A stretch of 64,000 nt of DNA, from assembly GCA_018664045.1 (NCBI GenBank), contig JABJPE010000036.1, positions 1-64,000 on the forward strand. Reading direction: 5' to 3'. The stretch is from Legionellales bacterium. Lineage in GTDB: Bacteria > Pseudomonadota > Gammaproteobacteria > Comchoanobacterales > Comchoanobacteraceae. Of this stretch, positions 55,799-64,000 are shown in pieces. Each line of letters opens with the position of its first letter. Within the stretch, counting starts at the first letter, position 1. The position numbers were made by a program, and so were the translations under genes. The notes under the pieces are model-generated. The model was not told the origin of the DNA. It saw only the letters and a list, made by a program, of their open reading frames with translations, and searched no databases.

Positions 55799-57946
55799 CT
55801 ACTTTAATTTAATTTCACCAAGTCCAAGAGTTACAGAGTCAACACAAGGGTCATCTACACATGCGCTTAATACACCCAAAGGCAAACTGCTAGAGAGAGA
55901 ATCTTTGAGCCTTGAGTCAACCGTCATAAAGTCGGTGTTTAGAGGGTACGATAACTTATCATCTACAAGCACAACCTCGTATAACCTCTTCCAAAACCAA
56001 CGCAACAAAGACTCTAATCTAGTACATAGCGAAATAAACTTTTTCACATTAAATTTAAACCCCATCTTCTCAAACCTCCCTACCTCTGCAGATGCCACCA
56101 AATTCTGTGACGACTCCCTCAAAATTTTATTTGGACTTTTCGCAAAGGACATGATTCGCTTTTCCACAGCTTTAAACGTATGTTTTTCGCTGGATACGAA
56201 ACCTTTAAGCACTTCTTGCACACAAGAGAGTGATTCATTTATTCTTTCTTTACACTTTTGACTCTCAATATTATTTTTAGGAACGCATCTTCTTGTTAAG
56301 AAAAAGATTAAAAATGGTGCGTAGCTAACTGACACAAACATCAAAGACTCATGAAATGAAGAAGGAAGGTCAGATACAGAAGCATTAGAAAGACGTGAAT
56401 TTAATTGAGATGGGGTAAGCTGCATATTTTTTAATCGTGAAAACACACCCTTTATTTTGCATGGACCCAATGAAGTAGCGCCTACAACCTGAATAGAGCT
56501 GAATTGAGATGAAGATGAAACTGATAACGACTCAGCAGAATCGTCCTCTGCAACAATAACAATTTCATGGCGTGAAGAAGTGACCTGAGAAAATTTCTTC
56601 CCAAACAAAAATAATTGCCTGTCCTTTCCCTTTTTAGCTCGCAGCATTCTTGTTATGTGCGACATAAAATCTCCGCCATCGTTTATAATCACCGCATTAT
56701 CATTCTTCATTTTTTGTGTTGGAGGGCTTGAGCAGTACAAATTATCAGAAGAAAACACATCTGTATTAATAAAAGTATTTATTTCACTAAAATACGCAAG
56801 TGATTGATCAAATCCAGATAATAATGACCTTGCCACAAAATCAACAACATGAAAAAGCTGAGTTAACAACACCGAAGAGGCAAGCCTAGCGGTAGATACA
56901 TTTAACGACTTTATATGATAATATATCTCGCAGCTATCATACATAGCCCCGCCACCGACTCGAAGCAAATTATAGTTGCTCTCTAAAATCTTCTTGTTTA
57001 TATACTTGAAAATGGAGTCCTTGTAGCCAGCTGGAAACAATGACACCAAATCAGCATCACCGGTCACATAATAAGTGTTAATATTTAATATTTTAAGATC
57101 TTTAACCATTTTTCTACAAGAGTATGAATCTAGCATATAAGTTCTAACACTAGCGAATGGGAATGGCATTTCAACATGTTTTTTACTAAAACCTACCATA
57201 GACAAGTACTGCCTAATCGTATCTGAGTAATCAAGTCTCAAATCGTTAAAGTTTGAATCACAAACGCCCCACAAAACTGGCAACACGACAGCCCCAACTC
57301 CAATATTATTCAAATAAGTGTTAATTCTGCATGACTGACGAACCAATCTTCTTCCTAAAACACAAGTTCTTGCGTCCAAATTAAAAATATCATTTTTATA
57401 ATTCAGCGCGATAACAACCCTTAAATTTGATTTAGAAAACAGAACGGCATCAGAAAAACTGTAATTCTCAGAATTAAAATTAGGATCCAAGCAAGCCACA
57501 GCCCAAATATATGACTCAATTATAGTCAAAGGATCCCTATCCCCTCCAAAGTAATAATCATCCTGCATAGGCACTGGAATAAAAGCCAAATAGCCCACAC
57601 CCTCACCTTTTTTCAAACTAGAGCAGTCAAATGGAAGATAGTTAAAAGAAAAATTATTACCAACTAGATCAAAGCATGGATCAACAGATATATTTCTAAC
57701 ATATGAACAAGAATCTAGCCTTGAAGAATATAAACAAAAAAAATCTCTAACAAGTTTATAGTTACAAGCAGCTGCATTGTATAATGATAGGTAGGACACC
57801 TTCATGCAAAACTTAACAAATTTAGAGAAAGATCCATAACCAATAATAAGCCGCAAGGACTTAGAGTCTACGCACCCCAAATATAACAATAAATTTTCAA
57901 CAGCTCTTGGGGATAGAAATACAGCATTAAACAAATCACTAGCCAT
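55799..57946 (-). CDS. Large orphan protein, function unknown
   Basis: I do not recognise this 715-residue protein. It is Cys- and aromatic-rich in the first 350 residues. It has a DxD-like D297-A-D299 (TGDADLVSLFPAG), a hydrophobic stretch at ~355-380, a Ser-rich linker near 470-485 and another hydrophobic stretch at ~540-555 followed by a basic helical C-terminal region. No signal peptide is seen. It lies between maf and the HAD/rluC pair, where related bacteria have no such gene, and ends 37 bases from the convergent maf stop. Size, lack of homology to known enzymes and location suggest a lineage-specific protein, perhaps an effector. That is speculation. Confidence 0.5.
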   Translation of the reverse strand: MASDLFNAVFLSPRAVENLLLYLGCVDSKSLRLIIGYGSFSKFVKFCMKVSYLSLYNAAACNYKLVRDFFCLYSSRLDSCSYVRNISVDPCFDLVGNNFSFNYLPFDCSSLKKGEGVGYLAFIPVPMQDDYYFGGDRDPLTIIESYIWAVACLDPNFNSENYSFSDAVLFSKSNLRVVIALNYKNDIFNLDARTCVLGRRLVRQSCRINTYLNNIGVGAVVLPVLWGVCDSNFNDLRLDYSDTIRQYLSMVGFSKKHVEMPFPFASVRTYMLDSYSCRKMVKDLKILNINTYYVTGDADLVSLFPAGYKDSIFKYINKKILESNYNLLRVGGGAMYDSCEIYYHIKSLNVSTARLASSVLLTQLFHVVDFVARSLLSGFDQSLAYFSEINTFINTDVFSSDNLYCSSPPTQKMKNDNAVIINDGGDFMSHITRMLRAKKGKDRQLFLFGKKFSQVTSSRHEIVIVAEDDSAESLSVSSSSQFSSIQVVGATSLGPCKIKGVFSRLKNMQLTPSQLNSRLSNASVSDLPSSFHESLMFVSVSYAPFLIFFLTRRCVPKNNIESQKCKERINESLSCVQEVLKGFVSSEKHTFKAVEKRIMSFAKSPNKILRESSQNLVASAEVGRFEKMGFKFNVKKFISLCTRLESLLRWFWKRLYEVVLVDDKLSYPLNTDFMTVDSRLKDSLSSSLPLGVLSACVDDPCVDSVTLGLGEIKLK

Positions 57947-57977
57947 GAAACACCAAATAAAACATCAATAATTAAAG

Positions 57978-58649
57978 CTATAGGTAAGCCACAATTTCTC
58001 TAATATCATCAACAACTTCTATAGCCCCAGCACCGACCAAGTCATTTTTAGAGCTAACTCCTGTAGCAACCCCATAACTGTCTATATGAGCGTTATTTGC
58101 GGAATATATATCGTAGACACTATCTCCTAACATTACCGCATCCTTACTTAAAAAATCACTTTCAAGCAAAATTTGCTCCAACATATCTGGGTTAGGTTTG
58201 GCTGGAAATTCATCTCCACAACAAGTAAATAAAAAACTATCGTTTAACTTAAATTTTGTAAGCATGGAGTTTAACATAGCCCTAGTACCACTTGTAGCTA
58301 TAGCTGTAATAACACCATCTGCATTTAACTCAGCAATAATATCTTCAACTCCTGGGAATAATTTTGGTGTATTAGAGTTATATACGTGATAGAAATCTTT
58401 CTGAAATGATGTGAAAACTTCATTAGCGTAATCACGCTTACCCTGTGTTTTATCATGTAGAAATAGGCGTTCATACTGAGCTTCAAAACTAGTACCTATG
58501 CCAACTCTAACCGACTTATCACTAGGAACATTTAACCCATTTTTTTTTGCAGAATCAATAACTGCTGATACGATTTGGGCGGCAGAGTCCATGATAGTGC
58601 CATCCCAATCAAAAATCACACAATTGTATTTTCTATTTTTTTTACGCAA
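57978..58649 (-). CDS. HAD-superfamily phosphatase (Gph-like)
   Basis: The 223-residue protein has HAD motif I FDWDGTIMDS, motif II SGTR, and motif III/IV KPNPDMLEQ and MLGDSVYDI. The start is TTG 58649. GAGGAG lies eight bases before it, and the only other candidate is a GTG ten codons later at motif I. It overlaps the rluC stop by 34 bases, so it is probably translationally coupled. Phosphoglycolate or a related small phosphate ester is the likely substrate. Confidence 0.85.
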   Translation of the reverse strand: MRKKNRKYNCVIFDWDGTIMDSAAQIVSAVIDSAKKNGLNVPSDKSVRVGIGTSFEAQYERLFLHDKTQGKRDYANEVFTSFQKDFYHVYNSNTPKLFPGVEDIIAELNADGVITAIATSGTRAMLNSMLTKFKLNDSFLFTCCGDEFPAKPNPDMLEQILLESDFLSKDAVMLGDSVYDIYSANNAHIDSYGVATGVSSKNDLVGAGAIEVVDDIREIVAYL

Positions 58650-59545
58650 TTTAAAAACTCCTCTGGTAATTTTGCTTCAAGCACATGCATATGAGAACTT
58701 GGCTTCCAAGAAAAAATCAAGCTATGAGCATGCAACATTAAACGACAGCCACCTTCATTTTTGTCATCTCCATACCTATGGTCACCGACAATTGGAAATC
58801 CTGCATCTGCTGCATGAACCCGTATTTGGTGAGTTCTGCCGGTAACAAGCTCCACCTCTAACAAGGTTGTTGTTTTATAGCGTTTTTTAATTTTAAATAT
58901 ACTTATAGCTCTTTTCCCCTCAGGATCAGCCCTAACTTTTCTTCTTTCATCATACTCAGATATTTTTAACGACTTATCATAACGCCCTATACTATCTGGC
59001 CACGAACCATGGACCAAGCACAGATATGTTTTTTTTACTTCAGAGGCCAGTAACATACGATGAAACTCAAGTAACGACTCTCTACTTTTGAATAAAAGTA
59101 AGCAACCTGAAGTTCCTTTATCAATTCTATGGCCAAGCTCTAGATAGTCTAAATCTTGCCTGAAATAACGAAGAGACTCAATTACACCAGCAATAACTCC
59201 AGATCCAGAATGAACAGCTATTCCAGATGGTTTATTACAAAGTAAAAAATCATCATTTTCATAAATTATTGAATCACTCATCCTGCTACCTAGAGACTCC
59301 ATTAGAGATGCATCAATATCTTTTTTTGCAGAGCATGACAATGGTGGCATTCTAATTTTATCTTCTTCTTTTAACTTATAATCAGGTTTTATCCTTTTAG
59401 TACCAACTCGAAACTCACCTTTTCTAAGACCTTTGTATATTCTGGATTTCGGCACCCCTTTTAATTTTTTAAACAGGAAGTTGTCAATGCGTTGCCCTGA
59501 TTCGTTAGCTAAAACATCATAGAAATATACTTTATTACCACTCAT
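58616..59545 (-). CDS. rluC: 23S rRNA pseudouridine synthase RluC
   Basis: RluC modifies uridines 955, 2504 and 2580 of 23S rRNA in E. coli. The 309 residues carry an N-terminal S4 domain (~15-75, QRIDNFLFKKLKGVPKSRIYKGLRKGEF) and the catalytic domain with the Asp in LGHRIDKGTSGCLLL. The RTHQIRVHAADAGFPIVGD motif is present. It is divergent from rne across a 454-base gap, the classic gammaproteobacterial rne/rluC arrangement. Confidence 0.94.
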   Translation of the reverse strand: MSGNKVYFYDVLANESGQRIDNFLFKKLKGVPKSRIYKGLRKGEFRVGTKRIKPDYKLKEEDKIRMPPLSCSAKKDIDASLMESLGSRMSDSIIYENDDFLLCNKPSGIAVHSGSGVIAGVIESLRYFRQDLDYLELGHRIDKGTSGCLLLFKSRESLLEFHRMLLASEVKKTYLCLVHGSWPDSIGRYDKSLKISEYDERRKVRADPEGKRAISIFKIKKRYKTTTLLEVELVTGRTHQIRVHAADAGFPIVGDHRYGDDKNEGGCRLMLHAHSLIFSWKPSSHMHVLEAKLPEEFLNCVKKIENTIV

Positions 59546-59692
59546 AATTACATTCTCAACTAAGACATTAAATTAAACATATAAATTATTAAAACAAGCC
59601 AAAAGGTCATCAGAAAGCCAAACCAAAACATTAAAAAGGTTAACATAATAACACATAATATCCAATATTTTTAAAAACATAAGTATTTTTCA

Positions 59693-59720
59693 TTGCTAAA
59701 TAATTAGCTTATGATATAAT
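59693..59720 (+). promoter_or_regulatory. Promoter of rne
   Basis: TTGCTA (59693-59698), a 16-base spacer and TATAAT (59715-59720, consensus) lie about 280 bases upstream of the rne start. Bases 59546-59692 are AT-rich with no gene seen. Confidence 0.65.
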
Positions 59721-59999
59721 TTAACCGTTGTCGTTGTATATATTAAACAAGTCAACATTGCATATAAATTGCAAGACTGGAAGTCATTTGTGACCCATTT
59801 AAAGAAAAAATTGGGTAGAGAGATTAAAACACTGATGTTAGTAGGCGGGGCATAAATCAAAAAAAAGACAGCAACAAATACAAATGTTTAAAACCAAAAC
59901 ATGTATATTAGGTTATAAATAAACATAGAGAGTAGGTCTAAAGGCACAATGATTATATTTAATAAAGTAAGGAATTACTTTCAATATGGTGCATAAAAA
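59721..59999 (+). promoter_or_regulatory. Long 5' leader of rne
   Basis: About 270 untranslated bases separate the rne promoter from its start codon. A hairpin can form at 59793-59816 (ACCCA with TGGGT plus extra A-T pairs). In E. coli a long rne leader lets RNase E degrade its own mRNA. A similar autoregulatory role is inferred from length and position only, not from a sequence match. Confidence 0.45.
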
Positions 60000-61925
60000 A
60001 TGAGTAAAAAACAATTTAAGGAAATATTAGTAAGCAGGTCATTTGGTGAGACTCGAGTAGCAATCTTAGAGGATAGAAAGCTTACTATATTAGAAAAAGA
60101 ATCTTTAACTAACAAAATGAATATTGGCAACATCTTCTCAGCCAAGATAACAAGTTTCGAAAAAAGTTTAAACGCATATTTTGTTGACTATGGTGGTAAT
60201 AGGCCTGGGTTTTTGCCAAGTAAAAATACTGTAGATAAACCAAAAGTTGGCGATAAAATATTAATCCAAATAGAACGTGGTGAACGAGATTCAAAAGGTG
60301 CCGCAGTTACTCAGGATATATCAATAGCCAGTTGTAACCTTGTCATAATGCCTTTCAATAAAAAAGCAGGTGGAATATCACAAAAATTAAGTGATGAGAA
60401 TCGAAAAAAACTAAAGGAAACACTAAATAAGCTACATGAAAAAAACCCTGATATAGGAGTTATAATAAGAACTTCTAGCGTAGAGAAGAGCTACGAGGAG
60501 CTAGAAAGCGACTTTGAAACACTATCTAGCTACTGGCAAATAATAAAGGATGAATCTGATAAAAACCCAGCGCCTCAGCTTATTTACAAGGACAATGATA
60601 TTATAACTAGGCTCGTAAAAGACCACATCCGCTCAGACATTAATAAAATTGTGATAGATCACAAAGAAACGTACAATGCGATAGAAAGACAAGTTTCACA
60701 AACAAAGCCAAAGCACCTAGACTCAATTCACTTACACACAAATAAAGTACCATTGTTTACACACTACCAAATTGAAAATGAAATAGAGTCAATATACTCT
60801 AAAACTATTGTAATGAAATCCGGAGCGTCTCTTGTAATCCAACGAACAGAAGCAATGACAACTGTTGATGTTAACTCAGCGAAATCAACAAAGGCTCAAG
60901 ATATAGAAGAAACCGCTTATAAAACTAATCTTGAAGCAGCCCCTGAAATAGCAAGACAGGTTAAACTTAGAAATATCGGAGGTCTTATAGTAGTAGACTT
61001 TATCGATATGGTAAAAACAGAACATAAAGAAGAAGTAGAAAAAGTTTTAGCAAAAAACTTTATAGGTGATAAATCAAAAATACAGATATTAAAAATCTCT
61101 AATTTTGGCTTGCTTGAGATATCAAGGCAAAGGCTATACCCTTCCGTAGATGAAGCTGAACTAGTGCCTTGCTGTAAGTGTGAAGGCTCGGGACAAATAC
61201 GTAACATTGAGTCTTTTGCAAACAACATATTAAGAAAAATAGAAGAAAATTCTATACACCAACAAGCACCAATAATACAAGTCCAGCTGCCAGTAGATGT
61301 ATGCACATTTATCCTTAATGAAAAAAGGATGGCCATAATTGAACTTGAAGAAAGGCAGTCAGTCACAATTTTATTAATACCAAATAAATGGTATGAAATA
61401 CCCCAGCACTGTTTAAAAAGAATTCATCAGGATGAACAAAGCATAGTAAAAAGCCATAAAATTGAAATTGACGCAAAGGGAGCCAAAGAAAGTTATGTTC
61501 CATCTGCTGAAAAACAGCAAGTTCCGCTTGTAGACCACCATAAACTAACACAAAAAACACATAACAAAAGCAAGCCGGAAGCCAACAATAGTAAAGAGCA
61601 AACAGGCTTATTAAAAAGATTATGGCTTAGCGTATTTGCCGAGGAAGTTAAACCAAAACCTCAACCAGAAAAGGTGCACAGAAGAAGAAGAAGAAACCAC
61701 AACACCGATAACAGGTACAATAAAACACCTAGAAGCACAGTAAGCAAACCTGGCAATCAAGAAAACAAGAAACAGCACAGCAATAGAGACAGCAGCCAGC
61801 AAAATAACGATAAAGACAGAGATGGGAACCAGCAACAGCGAAAAACACCCACAACCAGACTGCATGGTAGCGGCCAACTGCGCACAAACAGAAGAAAGCC
61901 ACAACAGAGCAAGCAAGATACATAG
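60000..61925 (+). CDS. rne: Ribonuclease E, short form
   Basis: This endoribonuclease matures rRNA/tRNA and initiates mRNA decay. The 641 residues include an S1 domain (~35-115), the 5' sensor/RNase H region and the DNase I-like catalytic domain with Asp290 (TVDVNSA) and Asp333 (VVDFIDM). The zinc-link CxxC lies at C391/C394. Compared with the 1061-residue E. coli enzyme the C-terminal scaffold is mostly absent. What remains after ~500 is a low-complexity basic tail (RRRRRN at ~561-566, many Q/N/K) likely to bind RNA. A degradosome with enolase or PNPase is therefore uncertain. Confidence 0.95.
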   Translation: MSKKQFKEILVSRSFGETRVAILEDRKLTILEKESLTNKMNIGNIFSAKITSFEKSLNAYFVDYGGNRPGFLPSKNTVDKPKVGDKILIQIERGERDSKGAAVTQDISIASCNLVIMPFNKKAGGISQKLSDENRKKLKETLNKLHEKNPDIGVIIRTSSVEKSYEELESDFETLSSYWQIIKDESDKNPAPQLIYKDNDIITRLVKDHIRSDINKIVIDHKETYNAIERQVSQTKPKHLDSIHLHTNKVPLFTHYQIENEIESIYSKTIVMKSGASLVIQRTEAMTTVDVNSAKSTKAQDIEETAYKTNLEAAPEIARQVKLRNIGGLIVVDFIDMVKTEHKEEVEKVLAKNFIGDKSKIQILKISNFGLLEISRQRLYPSVDEAELVPCCKCEGSGQIRNIESFANNILRKIEENSIHQQAPIIQVQLPVDVCTFILNEKRMAIIELEERQSVTILLIPNKWYEIPQHCLKRIHQDEQSIVKSHKIEIDAKGAKESYVPSAEKQQVPLVDHHKLTQKTHNKSKPEANNSKEQTGLLKRLWLSVFAEEVKPKPQPEKVHRRRRRNHNTDNRYNKTPRSTVSKPGNQENKKQHSNRDSSQQNNDKDRDGNQQQRKTPTTRLHGSGQLRTNRRKPQQSKQDT

Positions 61926-61945
61926 ACAAATTTAATTTAATATTT

Positions 61946-62419
61946 CTATATTTGCTTAAGTTTTCTATAAACATCAAGGTCTTTAGTTTTTATTACTAAA
62001 GACCTTAGCTCTGAACTGATTACATTGATTGTTATAGCTATGTCAGCTATTGGAGTTAATTCACCTCCATGACCCGGCCACTCTATAAGCATAACACTGT
62101 TTGAATGAATATAATCGTCTATACCTAAATTATAAAGCTCATCAACTCTAGATAACCTATACAAATCCAGGTGAGATACTGTTATATTTTTATCTTTTAT
62201 TTCATATGTTTCTATCAAACTATATGTTGGGCTCTTGACCCTACCCTTATAACCTAAATTTGCTAGAAATGCGCGAACAAAAGTTGTCTTGCCCGCCCCT
62301 AAAACACCATTTAAATGCAGGACCATCGAACTTTTAGAACAATGATTAGCTATTATATTTGTAATATTTGTCAAGTCTGACTCTATTATATTTTTAAGCT
62401 CTATGACCTTAAATTTCAT
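61946..62419 (-). CDS. tsaE: tRNA threonylcarbamoyladenosine biosynthesis ATPase TsaE
   Basis: TsaE works with TsaB and TsaD to make t6A37 in tRNAs reading ANN codons. The product is a 157-residue P-loop protein with GVLGAGKTTFVR, the conserved SPTYSLIETYE, HLDLYRL and the motif LIEWPGHGGE. It follows nnrDE with 3 bases between them, as in many gammaproteobacteria. Confidence 0.95.
   Translation of the reverse strand: MKFKVIELKNIIESDLTNITNIIANHCSKSSMVLHLNGVLGAGKTTFVRAFLANLGYKGRVKSPTYSLIETYEIKDKNITVSHLDLYRLSRVDELYNLGIDDYIHSNSVMLIEWPGHGGELTPIADIAITINVISSELRSLVIKTKDLDVYRKLKQI
61976..62006. repeat. Perfect 12-base inverted repeat at rne/tsaE junction
   Basis: AAGGTCTTTAGT (61976-61987) and ACTAAAGACCTT (61995-62006) form a perfect 12-base stem with a 7-base loop. 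It lies inside the 3' coding end of tsaE and 51 bases after the rne stop. There is no T-tract after either arm. It may end rne transcripts or stabilise 3' ends. Confidence 0.5.
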
Positions 62420-62422
62420 AAA

Positions 62423-63901
62423 CTACAACCTTTTATTTAAAAATTTATTCAAAATAACAATGATAGCAGAAGGAGTAATGCCAACTTCTCCATGCTCATT
62501 AGCATAATGGTCTGCTGCCATAGAGTGCAAATAAACAGCTGCTATTATGGATTTTCTTTCATCATTAAATTGAGCTATAAAGCATAGGATTACGGCAGAG
62601 AGCACATCACCCATGCCAGCTACTGCCATGCCTGGGTTTCCATATGGGCAAACAACATTGTCATCATCAGAAAAAGATATTATTGTCCCTGCCCCCTTTA
62701 ACACACAAGTGCAGGCATAGCTACTGGTAATATTACGGGCACATTTAAGTCGATTAGCTTGTACATCTGAACTTACAACAGATAATAAATCAGCTGCCTC
62801 TCCCGGGTGAGGAGTAACTATTAGACTACTGCTAGTATTAGCTTCAATATTCTTCAATAAGCGTAATGCGCCTGCATCTAAGACAACTCTTTTATTAGAA
62901 GAAATTACTTTTTCTAGTGTCTGCATAACCCATTCTTTACTGGTTAACCCTGGCCCTATTAGGATTGAATCTGAAACATTTAAATATTCTTTCACCAACT
63001 CATCTTTATCATAAGAAGCTGCTATAACGCTGGGAAAAGTAGTAATTAGCTGGCCAATATGATTCTTGTGAGTTATTACACGCACAACCCCTGCTCCAAT
63101 CTTTAGTAATGTCTCGATTATTAAAAAAAGTGCTCCTAGGTAACCTTCATCGCCAGCGATAACAAGCAAACTTCCATAACACCCTTTATGGCTGTTTTTA
63201 TATCTTGGTTTAATAAACTTTAATATTTCTTTTTTATCATAACTACAGGCAGCCTCATGAATTGAAAAAGACAAGTCATCAACATTATTATCATATAATT
63301 TACATACCTTTACATCGCCAGATTTTGCAATACCATCACCTGTAACTAAACAAATTTTATGTAATAAGAATGTTATAGTTAAATCTGCCATAATAGCATC
63401 ACCAAGAAGTGAGCCAGTTTCAGGATTTAGGCCAGAAGGAATATCTAGGGAAACAACTTTAGCAGATGAATTATTTATAACATTAATAGCTTTTGCAACA
63501 ATTCCAGTAATTTCACCCGATGAACCAATTCCTAAAATTGCATCTACTATTACATCAGTATTTAATAAATCCAGGTCATCATAAAGAGTATGTATTGAAT
63601 TATCATTTTGTAATAATTCTTTAGCTTGTTTTGCATTGCCAATTAGCTCTCTGCCTTCAGACAAATCAATTATTTCAACTATACAACCTGATTCAATAGC
63701 TGCTTTAGCCAACACATATCCATCACCTGCATTATTTCCACAACCACAAAAAACACATATTCTCTTAATATTTTTATATTTTTCTTTAATTTCATCAAAT
63801 GCGTGGTGGCCTGCCTTCTGCATTAAACTCCAAGATGTGATTCCTAGTGAATTTAGTTCTGACTCTAGTTTATATATATCAGCAGGGGTATAGTATTTCA
63901 T
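62423..63901 (-). CDS. nnrDE: Bifunctional NAD(P)HX epimerase/dehydratase
   Basis: This repair enzyme restores NAD(P)H from its hydrated form. The 492 residues comprise an N-terminal epimerase (~1-210, CGCGNNAGDGYVLAK; DAILGIGSSGEITG) and a C-terminal ADP-dependent dehydratase (~225-490, NSHKGCYGSLLVIAG; VTPHPGEAADLL; NPGMAVAGMGDVLSAVI). It corresponds to the fused YjeF-type protein. The gene follows the orn stop by ~15 bases and precedes tsaE. Confidence 0.95.
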   Translation of the reverse strand: MKYYTPADIYKLESELNSLGITSWSLMQKAGHHAFDEIKEKYKNIKRICVFCGCGNNAGDGYVLAKAAIESGCIVEIIDLSEGRELIGNAKQAKELLQNDNSIHTLYDDLDLLNTDVIVDAILGIGSSGEITGIVAKAINVINNSSAKVVSLDIPSGLNPETGSLLGDAIMADLTITFLLHKICLVTGDGIAKSGDVKVCKLYDNNVDDLSFSIHEAACSYDKKEILKFIKPRYKNSHKGCYGSLLVIAGDEGYLGALFLIIETLLKIGAGVVRVITHKNHIGQLITTFPSVIAASYDKDELVKEYLNVSDSILIGPGLTSKEWVMQTLEKVISSNKRVVLDAGALRLLKNIEANTSSSLIVTPHPGEAADLLSVVSSDVQANRLKCARNITSSYACTCVLKGAGTIISFSDDDNVVCPYGNPGMAVAGMGDVLSAVILCFIAQFNDERKSIIAAVYLHSMAADHYANEHGEVGITPSAIIVILNKFLNKRL

Positions 63902-63916
63902 AATAGAGCTAAACTT

Positions 63917-64000
63917 TTATGGCATGCGTAAAAATCGATCTCGATAATGTCTCAGTTCATTTATAGAATCATAAACATCGTCAAGAGCTCTATGCTTAGA
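63917..64000 (-). CDS. orn: Oligoribonuclease, C-terminal end (5' part outside window)
   Basis: The last 27 codons on the minus strand read SKHRALDDVYDSINELRHY followed by RDRFLRMP, the typical end of oligoribonuclease. HRALDD supplies the His and Asp of the DEDDh 3'-5' exonuclease site. Orn degrades dinucleotides left from mRNA decay or c-di-GMP breakdown. Most of the gene lies beyond the window. Confidence 0.85.
   Translation of the reverse strand, partial: SKHRALDDVYDSINELRHYRDRFLRMP

Noticed and set aside
1-64000. tRNA, rRNA, CRISPR array or insertion sequence
   Set aside because: No cloverleaf-like, rRNA-like, regularly spaced repeat or transposase signal was recognised on reading the window. 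A dedicated scan (for example a tRNA covariance model) was not possible.

Overview
The window is AT-rich DNA with very tight gene packing: overlapping start and stop codons, convergent genes that touch or overlap, and one gene-free stretch longer than 300 bases. Gene order and protein families point to a gammaproteobacterium. The supporting blocks are minCDE, lpxK-msbA, secB-grxC-yibN, pyrG-kdsA-eno-ftsB, rne/rluC/maf/rpmF-plsX-fabH-fabG-acpP-fabF-mltG-tmk-holB-tatD, and orn-nnrDE-tsaE. An IcmL/DotI-like protein, an effector-like protein (744-1769), an AddAB-type recombination pair and several orphan proteins suggest a host-associated member of the Legionellales (Legionella/Coxiella-like). That placement is inference; no rRNA or other phylogenetic marker RNA was seen.

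Layout: 1-464 is the 3' end of an acetoacetyl-CoA synthetase gene. 744-1769 encodes a candidate effector flanked by similar leader sequences. 1971-3862 is minCDE (division-site placement). 3881-8102 is a leucine-dehydrogenase-type enzyme followed by E1 alpha, E1 beta and E2 of a 2-oxo acid dehydrogenase, together a plausible route from branched-chain amino acids to acyl-CoA. 8089-11963 (minus) holds lpxK, msbA, secB, grxC and a rhodanese-like gene. 12155-14019 (plus) holds a CtpA protease and an IcmL-like protein. 14024-18916 (minus) is an overlapping run of 5'-nucleotidase, malic enzyme, tyrosine recombinase and pyrD, preceded by a dehalogenase-like hydrolase and the giant NAD-glutamate dehydrogenase (to 24658). 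24925-26996 is a QseBC/PmrAB-type two-component system. 27219-33165 is the AddB-like nuclease and AddA-like helicase pair, with an inverted DnaA-box pair in front.

33193-36194 (minus) is an ABC-2 exporter with a lipoprotein-type membrane fusion protein. It is followed by miaE, csiV-like, ftsB, eno, kdsA and pyrG. 41840-42701 encodes two small secreted proteins that look like tandem paralogues. rmuC and gadB converge on a strong terminator. 45865-46809 is an orphan membrane-anchored protein. 46884-54971 (minus) is the fatty-acid/DNA-replication cluster, in which fabF carries a one-base frameshift and fabD is absent. maf, a 715-residue orphan, a HAD phosphatase and rluC follow. rne has a promoter and a long leader. 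tsaE, nnrDE and the 3' end of orn close the window.

No tRNA, rRNA, CRISPR array or insertion sequence was recognised. The most notable items are the fabF frameshift, proteins whose key catalytic residue is replaced (dehalogenase-like D to A, rhodanese C to N), the effector candidate between duplicated leaders, the tandem secreted pair and the orphan genes embedded in housekeeping blocks.
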